Assembly: GCF_013376415.1 (NCBI RefSeq)
Contig: NZ_WYET01000001.1
Coordinates: 248,001-312,000, forward strand
Reading direction: 5' to 3'
From: Flagellimonas chongwuensis
GTDB lineage: Bacteria > Bacteroidota > Bacteroidia > Flavobacteriales > Flavobacteriaceae
DNA length: 64,000 bases
The position numbers and the translations under genes are program-made. Below are positions 27,818 through 37,043 of the stretch, one piece after another; positions within the stretch are counted from its first letter, which is position 1, and every line of letters begins with the position of its first letter. The notes under the pieces are model-generated. The model was not told the DNA's origin, made no database searches, and saw only the letters and a list, made by a program, of their open reading frames with translations.

Positions 27818-28864
27818 TTATCGGATGTTGGTTTCGGGCAATACATCATTTTCTTCCCATTCCTTAATCCATTTGGCCATCAATTCGGCCCAATCATCTC
27901 TATCGTTAAGGCAAGGGACATGAATGTAGTCGCCTCCACCTGCTTCTTGGAACTGTTCCTTGCCTTCCATGGCAATCTCTTCCAAGGTTTCCAAACAATC
28001 GCTTACAAATGCCGGAGTGATCACGGCCAATTTTTTGATGCCCTCTTTTCCAAACCTTTCAAACTCCTTATCCGTGAACGGCTGTAACCAAGGGTCGCTC
28101 CCTAGCCTAGACTGAAACGAAGTACTTACTTTTTCCTCGGGCAGGCCCAATTCTTTTTTCACCAGTTCGGTAGTATCATAGCACTGGTGCCTGTAGCAAG
28201 TGTTGTGGGCCACGGAATTGGTCTTACAACATTGTCCGTTGATTTGGCAATGAAACTTTGTTGGGTCCGATTTTTTAATGTGCCGCTCGGGAATCCCATG
28301 ATAAGAAAAAAGTATGTGGTCGTAATCAAACCCCTGTAGACCTTCGGCGATACTTTTTGATAATATTTTGATATAATCGGGGTTACTATAAAAAGCGGGC
28401 AAAGTGGTCAGGTGCATTTCGGGAAAATCCTCTTGTTGCACCTCAAGTGCCTTTACCACCACCGTTTCGTAGGATGACATCGCATAGTGAGGGTATAAGG
28501 GTACCAAGAACACCTCATCTACCCCTTTATCTTTTAATTCTTGCAATCCTTCCTTTATGGACATGGAACCATATCGCATGCCAAGAGCCACTGGAAGGTC
28601 GGTATGTTTTTGTACTTTCTCGGCAAATCTTTCCGAAATAATGATCAGCGGGGAACCTTCTTCCCACCAAATCTTGGAATAGGCTTCGGCCGATTTTTTG
28701 GGACGTGTATTTAAAATGATGCCCCTTACGATAATATTCCGCAAAACCGGGTTCACATCTATAACGCGTTCGTCCATCAAAAACTCATCTAAATACGGCT
28801 TTACGTCCTTTGCTGTAGGGCTGTCCGGCGAACCCAAATTGACCAATAAAACTCCTTTTTTCAC
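27818..28864 (-). CDS. hemH: Ferrochelatase
   Basis: 348 residues, usual for HemH. Typical blocks: MKKGVLLVNLGSPDSPT at the start, ILFSYHGIPERHIKK with the metal-site His, and GSDPWLQPFTD plus VITPAFVSDCLETLEEI in the C-terminal half. It inserts Fe2+ into protoporphyrin IX, the last heme step. A cysteine-rich stretch (CQINGQCCKTNSVAHNTCYRHQC) might bind an Fe-S cluster, as in some bacterial ferrochelatases, though ligand assignment is uncertain. Together with hemJ (10050) and the hem operon (34-41 kb) it completes the late pathway. It leads a minus-strand run hemH, DUF3050. Confidence 0.95.
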   Translation of the reverse strand: MKKGVLLVNLGSPDSPTAKDVKPYLDEFLMDERVIDVNPVLRNIIVRGIILNTRPKKSAEAYSKIWWEEGSPLIIISERFAEKVQKHTDLPVALGMRYGSMSIKEGLQELKDKGVDEVFLVPLYPHYAMSSYETVVVKALEVQQEDFPEMHLTTLPAFYSNPDYIKILSKSIAEGLQGFDYDHILFSYHGIPERHIKKSDPTKFHCQINGQCCKTNSVAHNTCYRHQCYDTTELVKKELGLPEEKVSTSFQSRLGSDPWLQPFTDKEFERFGKEGIKKLAVITPAFVSDCLETLEEIAMEGKEQFQEAGGGDYIHVPCLNDRDDWAELMAKWIKEWEENDVLPETNIR

Positions 28865-28997
28865 GGCTTTTTAGTTTAGGCCGCTAAAATACAACACCAA
28901 GTGGACTTCACCTTTTCCTAATCAGAATACTTTCTTATGGTTAAATAATCATTTTCGATTTTATCCAGTCCTACTGTGTGCTTTCCGCATTCTACCT

Positions 28998-29005
28998 TAT
29001 TTTTG
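28998..29005 (+). promoter_or_regulatory. TAnnTTTG box almost touching the mscS start
   Basis: TATTTTTG matches the -7 consensus and ends 5 bp before ATG 29011. A transcript from it would begin at or near the ATG, i.e. be leaderless or nearly so. This also argues against the upstream GTG start at 28978. Confidence 0.35.
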
Positions 29006-29010
29006 TTGAT

Positions 29011-30090
29011 ATGGAGTCTTTCTACGACAATGTTTCCAAAGAATCACTTATTTATTTGGGGGTTGCCCTTTTTGTTCTCATCGTACTGTATTGGAGTACT
29101 TCCGTTGTACTAAAACGTTTGGGCAAAAACCCAAAATATCTTCTTCCTAAAAGTGCTTTTCGGCGCTTGGCCTTCCCATTGGTTTTGATTTTTATATCTG
29201 TTCTCCTACGAATGAAGGCGCTACGTGACCTTCTGAACCTTGAAGATGCCGAGTACTGGTTTAAAAAAGCCAGCACCTTGCTTTTTATCTTTGCGATGGC
29301 CTGGGTAATGATCGCGATTTTGAAAATTGCCAAGAAAATCGTTATCAAAAACTACGATATGGGGGTTGCCGATAATTTGAAGGCGAGAAAAGTATATACG
29401 CAATTTACCATATTGGAACGCATCTTCATATTCATCATTATACTGTTGGGAATAGGGTTTATTTTGATGAGTTTTGAAGAAATCCGGGAAGTTGGCATCA
29501 GTATTTTTGCTTCAGCAGGTGTGGCGGGTATCATTATCGGATTTTCGGCCCAACAATTTATCGGTACCATATTGGCTGGAATACAAATTGCTATAGCACA
29601 ACCCATAAAGTTGGACGATGTTGTAATCGTGGAAGGGGAATGGGGCAGAATCGAGGAAATCACACTGACCTACGTAGTGGTGAGCATTTGGGACAAAAGA
29701 CGTTTGATAGTTCCTACCCCGTACTTTATAAACCAACCGTTCCAAAACTGGACAAAGACTTCTTCGGACCTATTGGGAACCGTTTTTTTATATGTGGATT
29801 ACAACGTGCCGTTCGATAAAATCCGTGAGGAACAGACCAGAATATTAAAAAATACCGATTTATGGGACGGTAAGGTCGATGTGGTACAAGTTACCGACAC
29901 CAAGCCGAACTATGTCGAAATCCGAACGTTAGTAAGTGCCAAGGATTCGCCCACTGCATGGGATTTGCGTGTACATGTACGGGAAAAGCTGATTGTATTT
30001 CTTCAGGAGAATTATCCTGAAAGTATCGCAAGAACTACTAGGTTAAAGGTTGAGCATCAGAATGAAAATGAAAACCAAACGGATTCCTAA
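29011..30090 (+). CDS. Mechanosensitive ion channel of the MscS family
   Basis: 359 residues from ATG 29011; a GTG 33 bp earlier is open but overlaps the promoter-like box. Four hydrophobic helices (about 10-30, 50-70, 90-110, 135-155) precede the MscS pore helix and beta domain: GVAGIIIGFSAQQFIGTILAG, then IAIAQPIKLDDVVIVEGEWG and RRLIVPTPYFINQPFQNWT. It should gate under membrane tension to release solutes in hypo-osmotic shock. The C-terminal tail is short and polar. It is divergent from hemH. Confidence 0.9.
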   Translation: MESFYDNVSKESLIYLGVALFVLIVLYWSTSVVLKRLGKNPKYLLPKSAFRRLAFPLVLIFISVLLRMKALRDLLNLEDAEYWFKKASTLLFIFAMAWVMIAILKIAKKIVIKNYDMGVADNLKARKVYTQFTILERIFIFIIILLGIGFILMSFEEIREVGISIFASAGVAGIIIGFSAQQFIGTILAGIQIAIAQPIKLDDVVIVEGEWGRIEEITLTYVVVSIWDKRRLIVPTPYFINQPFQNWTKTSSDLLGTVFLYVDYNVPFDKIREEQTRILKNTDLWDGKVDVVQVTDTKPNYVEIRTLVSAKDSPTAWDLRVHVREKLIVFLQENYPESIARTTRLKVEHQNENENQTDS

Positions 30091-30175
30091 GTTCAACTTC
30101 CTTTTTTGCCATTTGACAGAATTTTCTTCTGACTCTCATTGAGATAGTTATCTTTAGCGCAACTAAACTATGCAC

Positions 30176-31528
30176 ATGAAAACCCTATTCCCATTGTTAA
30201 TGGGCATTCTTGTTATTTGTTATGGATGCTCCAAAAATGAATCACAACCACCTAATCCCAATCCTACAGGAGAGGATGAACAAGAAGAACCAACCACTGA
30301 GAACCCAGAAGAACAAGAGCCAGAAATGGTGACCTATTTCACATTTGAGGCTTTAACCAACACTGGTGATACCGACGATTGGATTATCATCCATGATGAA
30401 AATGGGGTTTTAGTGGACTTTAAGCCATTCGAATTCGGAGATATTTTTGAATTTCAGGTTCCAGAAGAACAACCGCAACCAGATAATTTAACCATTACAT
30501 TTTTTAAATATAAAAACTCGGTTGATGGCGAAATGATGCATAACATTGAATCATATCCCAACATAGCTACTAAATCCCATTGGCAATACACTTCAGATCC
30601 TAGTGCAACCAATGAATTACCGAGAGAATCTTCCACGGGCAGTTTTAATATAACCGTTGAGAATGTCGTATCTCCAAAATACCGATGGATTTCTGATAGA
30701 CAAGGTATTTTAGTGGCAACTAGCGGGCCAGACCTTCCTGGGTTTATTGATAATTATACCCATGAGAACATTCCGATTTATGATAACCCTGATTTCTTTT
30801 TTACAATTTATGATTCAAATAACGACCTAAAATACTACTCAATTGAAAACGTAAATGATGGAGATGATATAACAGTGGATTATTCAGACTTTAAATCCTT
30901 TGATAGTTATTTAGAAATTGTAATGCCTGACAACCCTTCAACCTATCAACTATCATCAATTTCGGCATTTTTTGATGAAGAGCAATCAATCGATTTGAGC
31001 GGAGGAAAATTCACATCATATTTCTTTGCGGAAACCGAAACACCCAAACCACTTAAGCTTGGTTACTTAGATTCCTTTTCCAAATATTTAAGTATTATAA
31101 GTTTTAACAGTGATGATTTTCTATATGCTTATTCAAAATTTGGAGAGAAACCTGATGAAATCATAATTCCAGATAACAAGTCGATCACGGTTTTAGATGG
31201 ATCCATTTCCAACTATCAATTTGAAACCAATCTTGGTTTTCAAATGAAAGATATACTGTGGGAAGTTAAAGAAGGTGAAATATATGTCGATTTGATTCAA
31301 ACAACTTGGAATGTGTTTTCGGCTCCTGATTTTTCGGGAACGATAGGAGAAATTCCAGAAGAAATACAATCATCCTATCCCAACTTAAGGATTGATGATT
31401 TAATTTTAACCTCAACAACCTTACATCTGGATTTCATCACATATCCTGATCTTTTACAGGTCGAGTTCATTAATCCAGAATTAAAAATATACTATAAGTC
31501 CCATGAATATTTTAGATTTAAACATTAA
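30176..31528 (+). CDS. Lipoprotein of unknown function
   Basis: 450 residues from ATG 30176 (the ATG at 30170 is two codons earlier and equally possible). The leader MKTLFPLLMGILVICYGC gives lipobox Cys18. A low-complexity acidic Pro/Glu linker follows (PNPNPTGEDEQEEPTTENPEEQEPE), then about 400 residues of beta-rich, AT-rich coding sequence with no family that I recognise. The acidic residues follow SKNES after the Cys, so surface export is uncertain. Its last 26 bases overlap the start of the DUF1460 gene, so the two are probably co-expressed. Confidence 0.75.
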   Translation: MKTLFPLLMGILVICYGCSKNESQPPNPNPTGEDEQEEPTTENPEEQEPEMVTYFTFEALTNTGDTDDWIIIHDENGVLVDFKPFEFGDIFEFQVPEEQPQPDNLTITFFKYKNSVDGEMMHNIESYPNIATKSHWQYTSDPSATNELPRESSTGSFNITVENVVSPKYRWISDRQGILVATSGPDLPGFIDNYTHENIPIYDNPDFFFTIYDSNNDLKYYSIENVNDGDDITVDYSDFKSFDSYLEIVMPDNPSTYQLSSISAFFDEEQSIDLSGGKFTSYFFAETETPKPLKLGYLDSFSKYLSIISFNSDDFLYAYSKFGEKPDEIIIPDNKSITVLDGSISNYQFETNLGFQMKDILWEVKEGEIYVDLIQTTWNVFSAPDFSGTIGEIPEEIQSSYPNLRIDDLILTSTTLHLDFITYPDLLQVEFINPELKIYYKSHEYFRFKH

Positions 31529-32378
31529 GGTATGCTTTTTCATACTCTTTACTCTAGGAATACCATCTACCACTTTTTCCCAGCAAATCACCTGTTCTCC
31601 GGAAGACAAATCCCTTTTCGAGACCAAAATTTCCGATTTGGAAAAAACCAGAGCTTCTAGTTTAGGCGATACAATTGCCTTGGTAGGTCAGTCTTTTTTG
31701 GGAACGCCTTACGTGGAAAAAACGCTTGAAGTTGGCGATACGGAAACCTTGGTGGTAAATTTTGGCGGACTCGATTGCACGACATTTGTGGAAAATGTGC
31801 TGGCCTTTAGTTTGATGCTTAAAGAACAACAAAGGAATTTTGAAGATTTCACTGAAAATCTTGAAACCGTTCGGTATAGAAATGGAGATTTAAACGGATA
31901 TCCTTCGCGTTTGCATTACTTTACCGAATGGATACGCAACAACGAGAAAAAAGGGTTGGTAAAGGATATTACTGCCGACTTGGGCGGTGTGGAGCTGGAA
32001 AAACCCATCAATTTTATGGGAACTCATCGAGATTTGTACCCATTTTTGACCAGCGACGAGAACTTTGACGCCATGTTGACCGTGGAAAAAGAAATAGCCA
32101 AAGAAAAACTCTGCTATTTGCCGCAAGATCAAATCGAGAGCAAAGAACATCTTATCAAATCAGGGGATATTCTTGCTTTGGCCACTTCAATAAAAGGATT
32201 GGATGTGACCCATACGGGGATTGCCATCCATCAACCAGATGGAAGATTGCACTTATTACATGCTTCCAGCAAAAATGGTGAGGTAGAAATATCCGAATTG
32301 CCCTTGGCGGATTACCTGAAAAACATCAAAAGCAATATTGGGATCATTGTAGCAAGGCCGACTTTACTTTCGCTTTAA
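31503..32378 (+). CDS. DUF1460 family N-acetylmuramoyl-L-alanine amidase-like protein
   Basis: 291 residues with a Sec signal (MNILDLNIKVCFFILFTLGI, then PSTTFSQ). The NlpC/P60-like catalytic Cys is in NFGGLDCTTFVENVLAF (Cys92), and the His in LDVTHTGIAIHQPDG is the partner. DUF1460 proteins cleave peptidoglycan fragments in the periplasm. It begins inside the preceding lipoprotein gene (26-bp overlap) and its 3' end overlaps the convergent ThuA gene by 15 bp. Confidence 0.88.
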   Translation: MNILDLNIKVCFFILFTLGIPSTTFSQQITCSPEDKSLFETKISDLEKTRASSLGDTIALVGQSFLGTPYVEKTLEVGDTETLVVNFGGLDCTTFVENVLAFSLMLKEQQRNFEDFTENLETVRYRNGDLNGYPSRLHYFTEWIRNNEKKGLVKDITADLGGVELEKPINFMGTHRDLYPFLTSDENFDAMLTVEKEIAKEKLCYLPQDQIESKEHLIKSGDILALATSIKGLDVTHTGIAIHQPDGRLHLLHASSKNGEVEISELPLADYLKNIKSNIGIIVARPTLLSL

Positions 32379-33122
32379 GCACCATTCAATAGCACCTAAA
32401 AGATGTTGACGGAACATGGGCTCATCAAAAGAATCTTCGGTGTGTCCTCCCCCTGTGTAAAAGGCCCTGCCACCATCAAATTCGTGGTACCAGGCAATAG
32501 GATGATTGGAACCATTGGTCCCACCTTCGTAGCTAGTCTCATCTAATTTGAGCAAAACGGTAACGTCCGGATTTAGATTTTTAAAGTTGTACCACTCATC
32601 GGTTCTTGTCCAAGAATCCTGCAAGTGCTCTGTGGACGGATGCGCCTTGCTCACTACATCAATTTTAGCTTCCCTCACATTGGGGTCGTTGGGGTGGTCT
32701 ACAAAGTAGCCGCCCACTAATTTACCATACCAAGGCCAGTCATACTCGGTATCGGATGCACCGTGTACCCCCAAGAAAGCACCGCCTCCTTTAATGTACG
32801 ATTCAAATGCACGTTGTTGTTCATCGTCCAGCACGTCCAAAGTAGTGCTCAAAAAAACCACAAGTTTGTAGTTGTTAAGGTTTGAAGTGGTAAAATCCTC
32901 CCCTGATTCCGTCTGTAAAGCGATAAAACCGTTTTCCCTTCCCAGTTCCCTAAGCGTCTGCACGCCCTTTTCTATTGATTTGTGCCTCCAACCTTTGGTT
33001 TTAGTGAATACCAATACCAGTTCCGGCATTTTTTGAGCTTCAGTTTCGGTTGTAGGTGTATCTTGTGCCGCCATCTGAAATACAAAACAAATGGATAGCA
33101 GGGACAATGTGAAGATTCTCAT
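32364..33122 (-). CDS. Exported ThuA-domain protein
   Basis: 252 residues with a signal peptide (MRIFTLSLLSICFVFQMAAQ). ThuA (trehalose-utilisation, class I glutamine-amidotransferase-like) fold: KMPELVLVFTKTKGWRHKSIEKG, VVFLSTTLDVLDDEQQRAFE, GGAFLGVHGASDTEYDWPWYG and NHPIAWYHEFDGGRAFYTGGGHTEDSF. ThuA works with a Gfo/Idh/MocA-type ThuB in 3-keto-disaccharide metabolism of rhizobia; two such oxidoreductases and a DUF1080 protein lie elsewhere in this window. Start 33122 lies 11 bp from the stop of the AraC gene on the same strand. Confidence 0.9.
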   Translation of the reverse strand: MRIFTLSLLSICFVFQMAAQDTPTTETEAQKMPELVLVFTKTKGWRHKSIEKGVQTLRELGRENGFIALQTESGEDFTTSNLNNYKLVVFLSTTLDVLDDEQQRAFESYIKGGGAFLGVHGASDTEYDWPWYGKLVGGYFVDHPNDPNVREAKIDVVSKAHPSTEHLQDSWTRTDEWYNFKNLNPDVTVLLKLDETSYEGGTNGSNHPIAWYHEFDGGRAFYTGGGHTEDSFDEPMFRQHLLGAIEWCLKRK

Positions 33123-33133
33123 ATGTTGTTTGT

Positions 33134-34012
33134 TTAGACGTTTGAAGTTAAGTATTTTTTTGGTGTGGTACCGAACTTCTTTTTAAAGGAGGCTATAAAA
33201 TGGCTTGCAGTACTGTACCCGACCTTAAGTCCCACTTCGTTGACATTGTGCTTACCTGTTTCCAACATTTTACGGGCGTACTCCATTTTATAATCAAACA
33301 GAAATCCGAATACGGAATCCCCATAGATTTGCTTGAAGCCTTCTTTCAGTTTTTTTAGGCTCAGCCCAACCTCTTGCGATAGCTCGGCCAAAGTGGGTGG
33401 CTCGGCCATACGGGAAATCATGATTTCCTTTGCCATGCGAATACGTCTAACATTATCTTCATCGGCCAAATAGGGGCATTGCTCCAAATCGGCATCCTCG
33501 GTTTTGTTGAAATAGAGGGAAATCAGCTCGTAGACCTTGCCTTTCAGATACAATTTTTTGATGGATGGATGTAGGTTGTAGTTCATTAACTGACTAAGAA
33601 CGACCGCCGTGGCCGGGGATACCATCTCTTGGGAATAGTATTTTTTCTCTTTGTTCTCTTCGCTTAAGAACGGAATGTAGTCAGCCTCATCGGAAAATAA
33701 AGAATGGAATTTTCTGATGGTCATCACCACCGATAGCAACCAAGACCCGGGTGAAACCACCAAATCCAGTGGCAAATCTTTTTGGGTATTGTAGAGCAAC
33801 AAGGAATTTTCCTCGTTCACTTCCAAATAGTAGTTCCCTTCGTTAAAATTGAACTTGGATTTGCCTTTCAGACAAAAATGAAATTGAATATAAGAACTAT
33901 CAATATCCCGTTCGATAAGCTTTGCCTCCTGAGCATCATTTTGAATTTTAAGTATGTAAATTCCATCCTCGACCAAAATTTCGTCGTAGGAACCTCTAGC
34001 GATGTTTTTCAT
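33134..34012 (-). CDS. AraC family transcriptional regulator
   Basis: 292 residues. The N-terminal 170 residues are a beta-rich sensing domain of unknown ligand; the C-terminal part has two helix-turn-helix motifs: TLAELSQEVGLSLKKLKEGFKQIYG and VNEVGLKVGYSTASHFIASFKKKFG followed by TTPKKY. It is divergent from hemA, an arrangement common in Flavobacteriia, so control of the hem operon, possibly by a heme precursor or iron state, is likely. A perfect 6-bp dyad lies 40 bp upstream of its start. Confidence 0.9.
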   Translation of the reverse strand: MKNIARGSYDEILVEDGIYILKIQNDAQEAKLIERDIDSSYIQFHFCLKGKSKFNFNEGNYYLEVNEENSLLLYNTQKDLPLDLVVSPGSWLLSVVMTIRKFHSLFSDEADYIPFLSEENKEKKYYSQEMVSPATAVVLSQLMNYNLHPSIKKLYLKGKVYELISLYFNKTEDADLEQCPYLADEDNVRRIRMAKEIMISRMAEPPTLAELSQEVGLSLKKLKEGFKQIYGDSVFGFLFDYKMEYARKMLETGKHNVNEVGLKVGYSTASHFIASFKKKFGTTPKKYLTSNV

Positions 34013-34051
34013 ATCCGATTTTAATGAATCTTTGTTTTTTAGTTAATTTAG

Positions 34052-34071
34052 AATCACTCTAAATTGTGATT
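34052..34071. promoter_or_regulatory. AATCAC-N8-GTGATT dyad, candidate operator
   Basis: A perfect 6-bp inverted repeat with an 8-bp spacer in the araC-hemA intergenic region, 40 bp before the araC start and 153 bp before hemA. It is a plausible site for the divergent AraC-type regulator; no binding evidence exists. Confidence 0.4.
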
Positions 34072-34194
34072 TCAACAATCAAATTTATCAATAATAGCAA
34101 CGTCTAACGTCATTTTCAATAAAAATAAACAATAAAATAACAGCATTGGTCATTTATAGTTCCGCTAGCGTTATTTTTTGACCTATAAGCCTGT

Positions 34195-34202
34195 TATTTT
34201 TG
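34195..34202 (+). promoter_or_regulatory. TAnnTTTG -7 box of the hem operon
   Basis: TATTTTTG fits the Bacteroidota -7 consensus and ends 21 bp before the hemA ATG. A TTTTTTG tract at 34174-34180 lies 14 bp upstream, somewhat close for a -33 box. Confidence 0.5.
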
Positions 34203-34223
34203 TGCTGCGATTTATAATCCTTT

Positions 34224-35480
34224 ATGAGGGACTACCATATTTCAAAACATAATTCCTTCTATGCCGTTGGGTTGAGTTATAAGAAGGCGGATGCAGAGGT
34301 TAGAGGAAAGTTCAGTCTGGATGTTCCTGCTATTGACCATATTTTGGGCAAGGCCAAGGAAATCGGAATTGATGGCTTGCTTGCTATTTCTACATGCAAC
34401 AGAACCGAACTCTACGGTTTTGCACAACATCCCTACCAGCTCATCAAACTTCTTTGCGACGAAACGCATGGAACCGTTGAAGAGTTTCAAGAAGTGGCCT
34501 ACGTGTACAAAAACCACGATGCCATTTCCCACATGTTCAAAGTTGGTACCGGTCTGGACAGTCAGATTTTGGGCGATTTTGAAATTATCAGCCAAATAAA
34601 GCAAGGGTTCTACCGTGCCAAAAAGCATGATATGGCCAATCCGTTCTTGGAGCGTTTGTGCAATTCAGTGATTCAGGCCAGTAAGCGTATCAAAAACGAA
34701 ACAGAACTGTCTTCGGGTGCTACGTCGGTGGCTTTTGCCTCGGTGAAGTACATATTGGACAACGTAACGGATATTTCCAAAAAGAACATTTTGTTGTTCG
34801 GAACTGGTAAAATTGGAAGAAATACCTGTGAAAATCTGGTAAAGCATTCCAATAATTCCCACATTACCTTAATCAACAGAACGCGCGAAAAAGCGGAGGA
34901 CATTGCCGGGAAATTTCAATTGAACGTAAAGGACTATGGCGATCTACAAACCGAAATCCGAAAGGCCGATATTCTAGTGGTTGCCACTGGGGCCCAATTG
35001 CCCACTGTTTCCAAAGCATTGATCTATCCAAAAAAGCCATTATTGGTATTGGACCTGTCTGTACCTAAAAACGTATCCGACGATGTAAAGGAACTCGATA
35101 ATGTCACCTTGGTGCACTTGGACCAGCTCTCACAGATTACGGATGAGACCTTGGCCAAAAGAAAAGAATATGTTCCCAAGGCGGAAGCTATTATAGAAAA
35201 AGTAAAAAAGGATTTCCTAAAATGGTTGGAAACCCGCAAGTTTGCCCCTGTAATCAATGCCCTTAAGGACAAACTGAACACTATGAAAACTGAAGAAATC
35301 GATTTTCAGACCAAAAAAATTGAAGGTTTCGACCAAATGCAGGCAGAAATCATTTCCGACCGTATCATTCAAAAAATAACCAAACAGTTTGCTAACCACC
35401 TAAAAAGCAACGAGGTCGATACCGATGACAGCCTGGAACTTATTCAGAAAGTTTTTCAGCTAGAACTACACTCCAAATGA
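34224..35480 (+). CDS. hemA: Glutamyl-tRNA reductase
   Basis: 418 residues. The catalytic Cys is in ISTCNRTELYG (Cys58); the NADPH-binding domain shows ILLFGTGKIGRNTCENLVKH. HemA reduces glutamyl-tRNA(Glu) to glutamate-1-semialdehyde, the first committed step of heme synthesis in this C5 pathway. First gene of a tightly packed plus-strand operon: its TGA overlaps the ATG of hemC by 4 bp (ATGA). HemL, the next enzyme, is not in this window. Confidence 0.97.
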   Translation: MRDYHISKHNSFYAVGLSYKKADAEVRGKFSLDVPAIDHILGKAKEIGIDGLLAISTCNRTELYGFAQHPYQLIKLLCDETHGTVEEFQEVAYVYKNHDAISHMFKVGTGLDSQILGDFEIISQIKQGFYRAKKHDMANPFLERLCNSVIQASKRIKNETELSSGATSVAFASVKYILDNVTDISKKNILLFGTGKIGRNTCENLVKHSNNSHITLINRTREKAEDIAGKFQLNVKDYGDLQTEIRKADILVVATGAQLPTVSKALIYPKKPLLVLDLSVPKNVSDDVKELDNVTLVHLDQLSQITDETLAKRKEYVPKAEAIIEKVKKDFLKWLETRKFAPVINALKDKLNTMKTEEIDFQTKKIEGFDQMQAEIISDRIIQKITKQFANHLKSNEVDTDDSLELIQKVFQLELHSK

Positions 35481-36403
35481 GCAAAATAATCCGCATTGGG
35501 ACCCGCGACAGCGAATTGGCGCTGTGGCAAGCAACCACCGTGCAACAAAAGCTGGAAGCACTCGGGTACGATACCACTTTGGTACCTACCAAATCCATGG
35601 GGGACCAAGTGTTGGACAAGCCGTTGTACGAGCTTGGGGTAACTGGAATCTTTACCAAGACCTTGGATGTTGCACTGCTCAAAGGGGATATTGATATTGC
35701 TGTACATTCCATGAAAGATGTACCCACTCAATTACCAAAGGGAATTGTACAGGCAGCCGTTCTGGAACGCGCCATAACCCACGATATATTGGTCCACAAA
35801 GGTTCATCATTTTTGGAGAGCGACCAACCTGCCACTATTGCCACAGGGAGTCTACGACGAAAAGCCCAATGGTTGAACAAATATCCCAACCACAAGGTAG
35901 TGGACCTTAGGGGAAATGTAAACACACGTCTACTGAAACTTATTGAAAACGATTGGCAAGGAGCCATTTTTGCACAGGCAGGATTGGAACGTATCAAATT
36001 ATTACCCAAAGATGCCGTTCAGCTGGACTGGATGATACCGGCTCCCGCGCAAGGTGCCATGCTTGTGGTCGCCAAGCAAGAAGATGACTTTGCCAAAGAA
36101 GCTCTGGGGAACCTAAACCATCCGGAAACGGAGTTGGCAACAACCATTGAACGTGAGTTTCTACGAACGCTGGAAGGCGGTTGTACTGCACCCATAGGAG
36201 CCTTGGCTCTTATAAAAGACAAGATGGTATATTTTGAAGGCGTTGTTTTCTCCTTGGATGGAAAGCAGAAAATCGACATCAAAAAAGAAGTAAAACTGTC
36301 CGATGCCTTAGGTCTTGGAAAAACCTGCGCCGCTGAAGTATTGCAAAAAGGAGGCGACAAATTGATGCAAGAAATCAGAAATGAAAACAGTACTGTCCAC
36401 TAA
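35477..36403 (+). CDS. hemC: Hydroxymethylbilane synthase (porphobilinogen deaminase)
   Basis: 308 residues, standard length. RIGTRDSELALWQA opens the protein, TGSLRRKAQW is the substrate-binding arginine block, and LEGGCTAPIGALA carries the dipyrromethane-cofactor Cys236. It polymerises four porphobilinogen units into hydroxymethylbilane. Overlaps hemA by 4 bp and hemD by 23 bp, so expression is coupled on both sides. Confidence 0.97.
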   Translation: MSKIIRIGTRDSELALWQATTVQQKLEALGYDTTLVPTKSMGDQVLDKPLYELGVTGIFTKTLDVALLKGDIDIAVHSMKDVPTQLPKGIVQAAVLERAITHDILVHKGSSFLESDQPATIATGSLRRKAQWLNKYPNHKVVDLRGNVNTRLLKLIENDWQGAIFAQAGLERIKLLPKDAVQLDWMIPAPAQGAMLVVAKQEDDFAKEALGNLNHPETELATTIEREFLRTLEGGCTAPIGALALIKDKMVYFEGVVFSLDGKQKIDIKKEVKLSDALGLGKTCAAEVLQKGGDKLMQEIRNENSTVH

Positions 36404-37043
36404 AATGTTGAGTTTGTCCCAAAAGGAGCTTTTTCTAAATTCTGGTCTGGGATTGGTGGAGTACGATGCCCTAAAAATTGAACTGTTGGATGTAAAAATC
36501 CCGTTTGACTACAGCAATTTAATTTTTACCAGCAAAAACGCTGTAAAAGTTTTCCTGAAACAGGCTCAGGATTTGGACACATCTAACCTCAGTGTATTTT
36601 GTGTCGGGGAAAAAACAAAATCATTTCTACAAGAAAATGGCCTTAAAGTGGTAGAAACAGCGCATTATGCATCAGAATTAGGTGAAATTCTGATTGAACG
36701 CTATAAAAATAAAACTTTTTTGTTCCTCTGTGGCAATAAAAGAAGGGACGACCTTCCAGAACTCTTGTCAAAAAATAACGTTCAGTATAAGGAGTTAGAA
36801 GTTTACCGCACCCACTTAAATTCGAAAAAGTTTCAACGCGATTTTGATGGTATCCTTTTCTTTAGTCCAAGTGGCATCCGAAGCTATCAACTGGAAAACA
36901 GTTTGATAAACAGCACTTTATTTTGTATTGGAGAAACTACGGCTTCTGAAGCAAAGAAATATTCTAAAAATATAATCATTGCCAATAAACCGACCGTAGA
37001 GAATGTGTTGGTCCAGGCGATAAACCATTATAGACACCCATGA
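36381..37043 (+). CDS. hemD: Uroporphyrinogen-III synthase
   Basis: 220 residues, weakly conserved as HemD usually is. The pattern [57 protein letters not shown] and [15 protein letters not shown] is the typical alternation of its two Rossmann-like halves. It cyclises hydroxymethylbilane with inversion of ring D. Placed between hemC and hemE, overlapping both; the start ATG lies inside the end of hemC. Confidence 0.93.
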   Translation: MKTVLSTKMLSLSQKELFLNSGLGLVEYDALKIELLDVKIPFDYSNLIFTSKNAVKVFLKQAQDLDTSNLSVFCVGEKTKSFLQENGLKVVETAHYASELGEILIERYKNKTFLFLCGNKRRDDLPELLSKNNVQYKELEVYRTHLNSKKFQRDFDGILFFSPSGIRSYQLENSLINSTLFCIGETTASEAKKYSKNIIIANKPTVENVLVQAINHYRHP

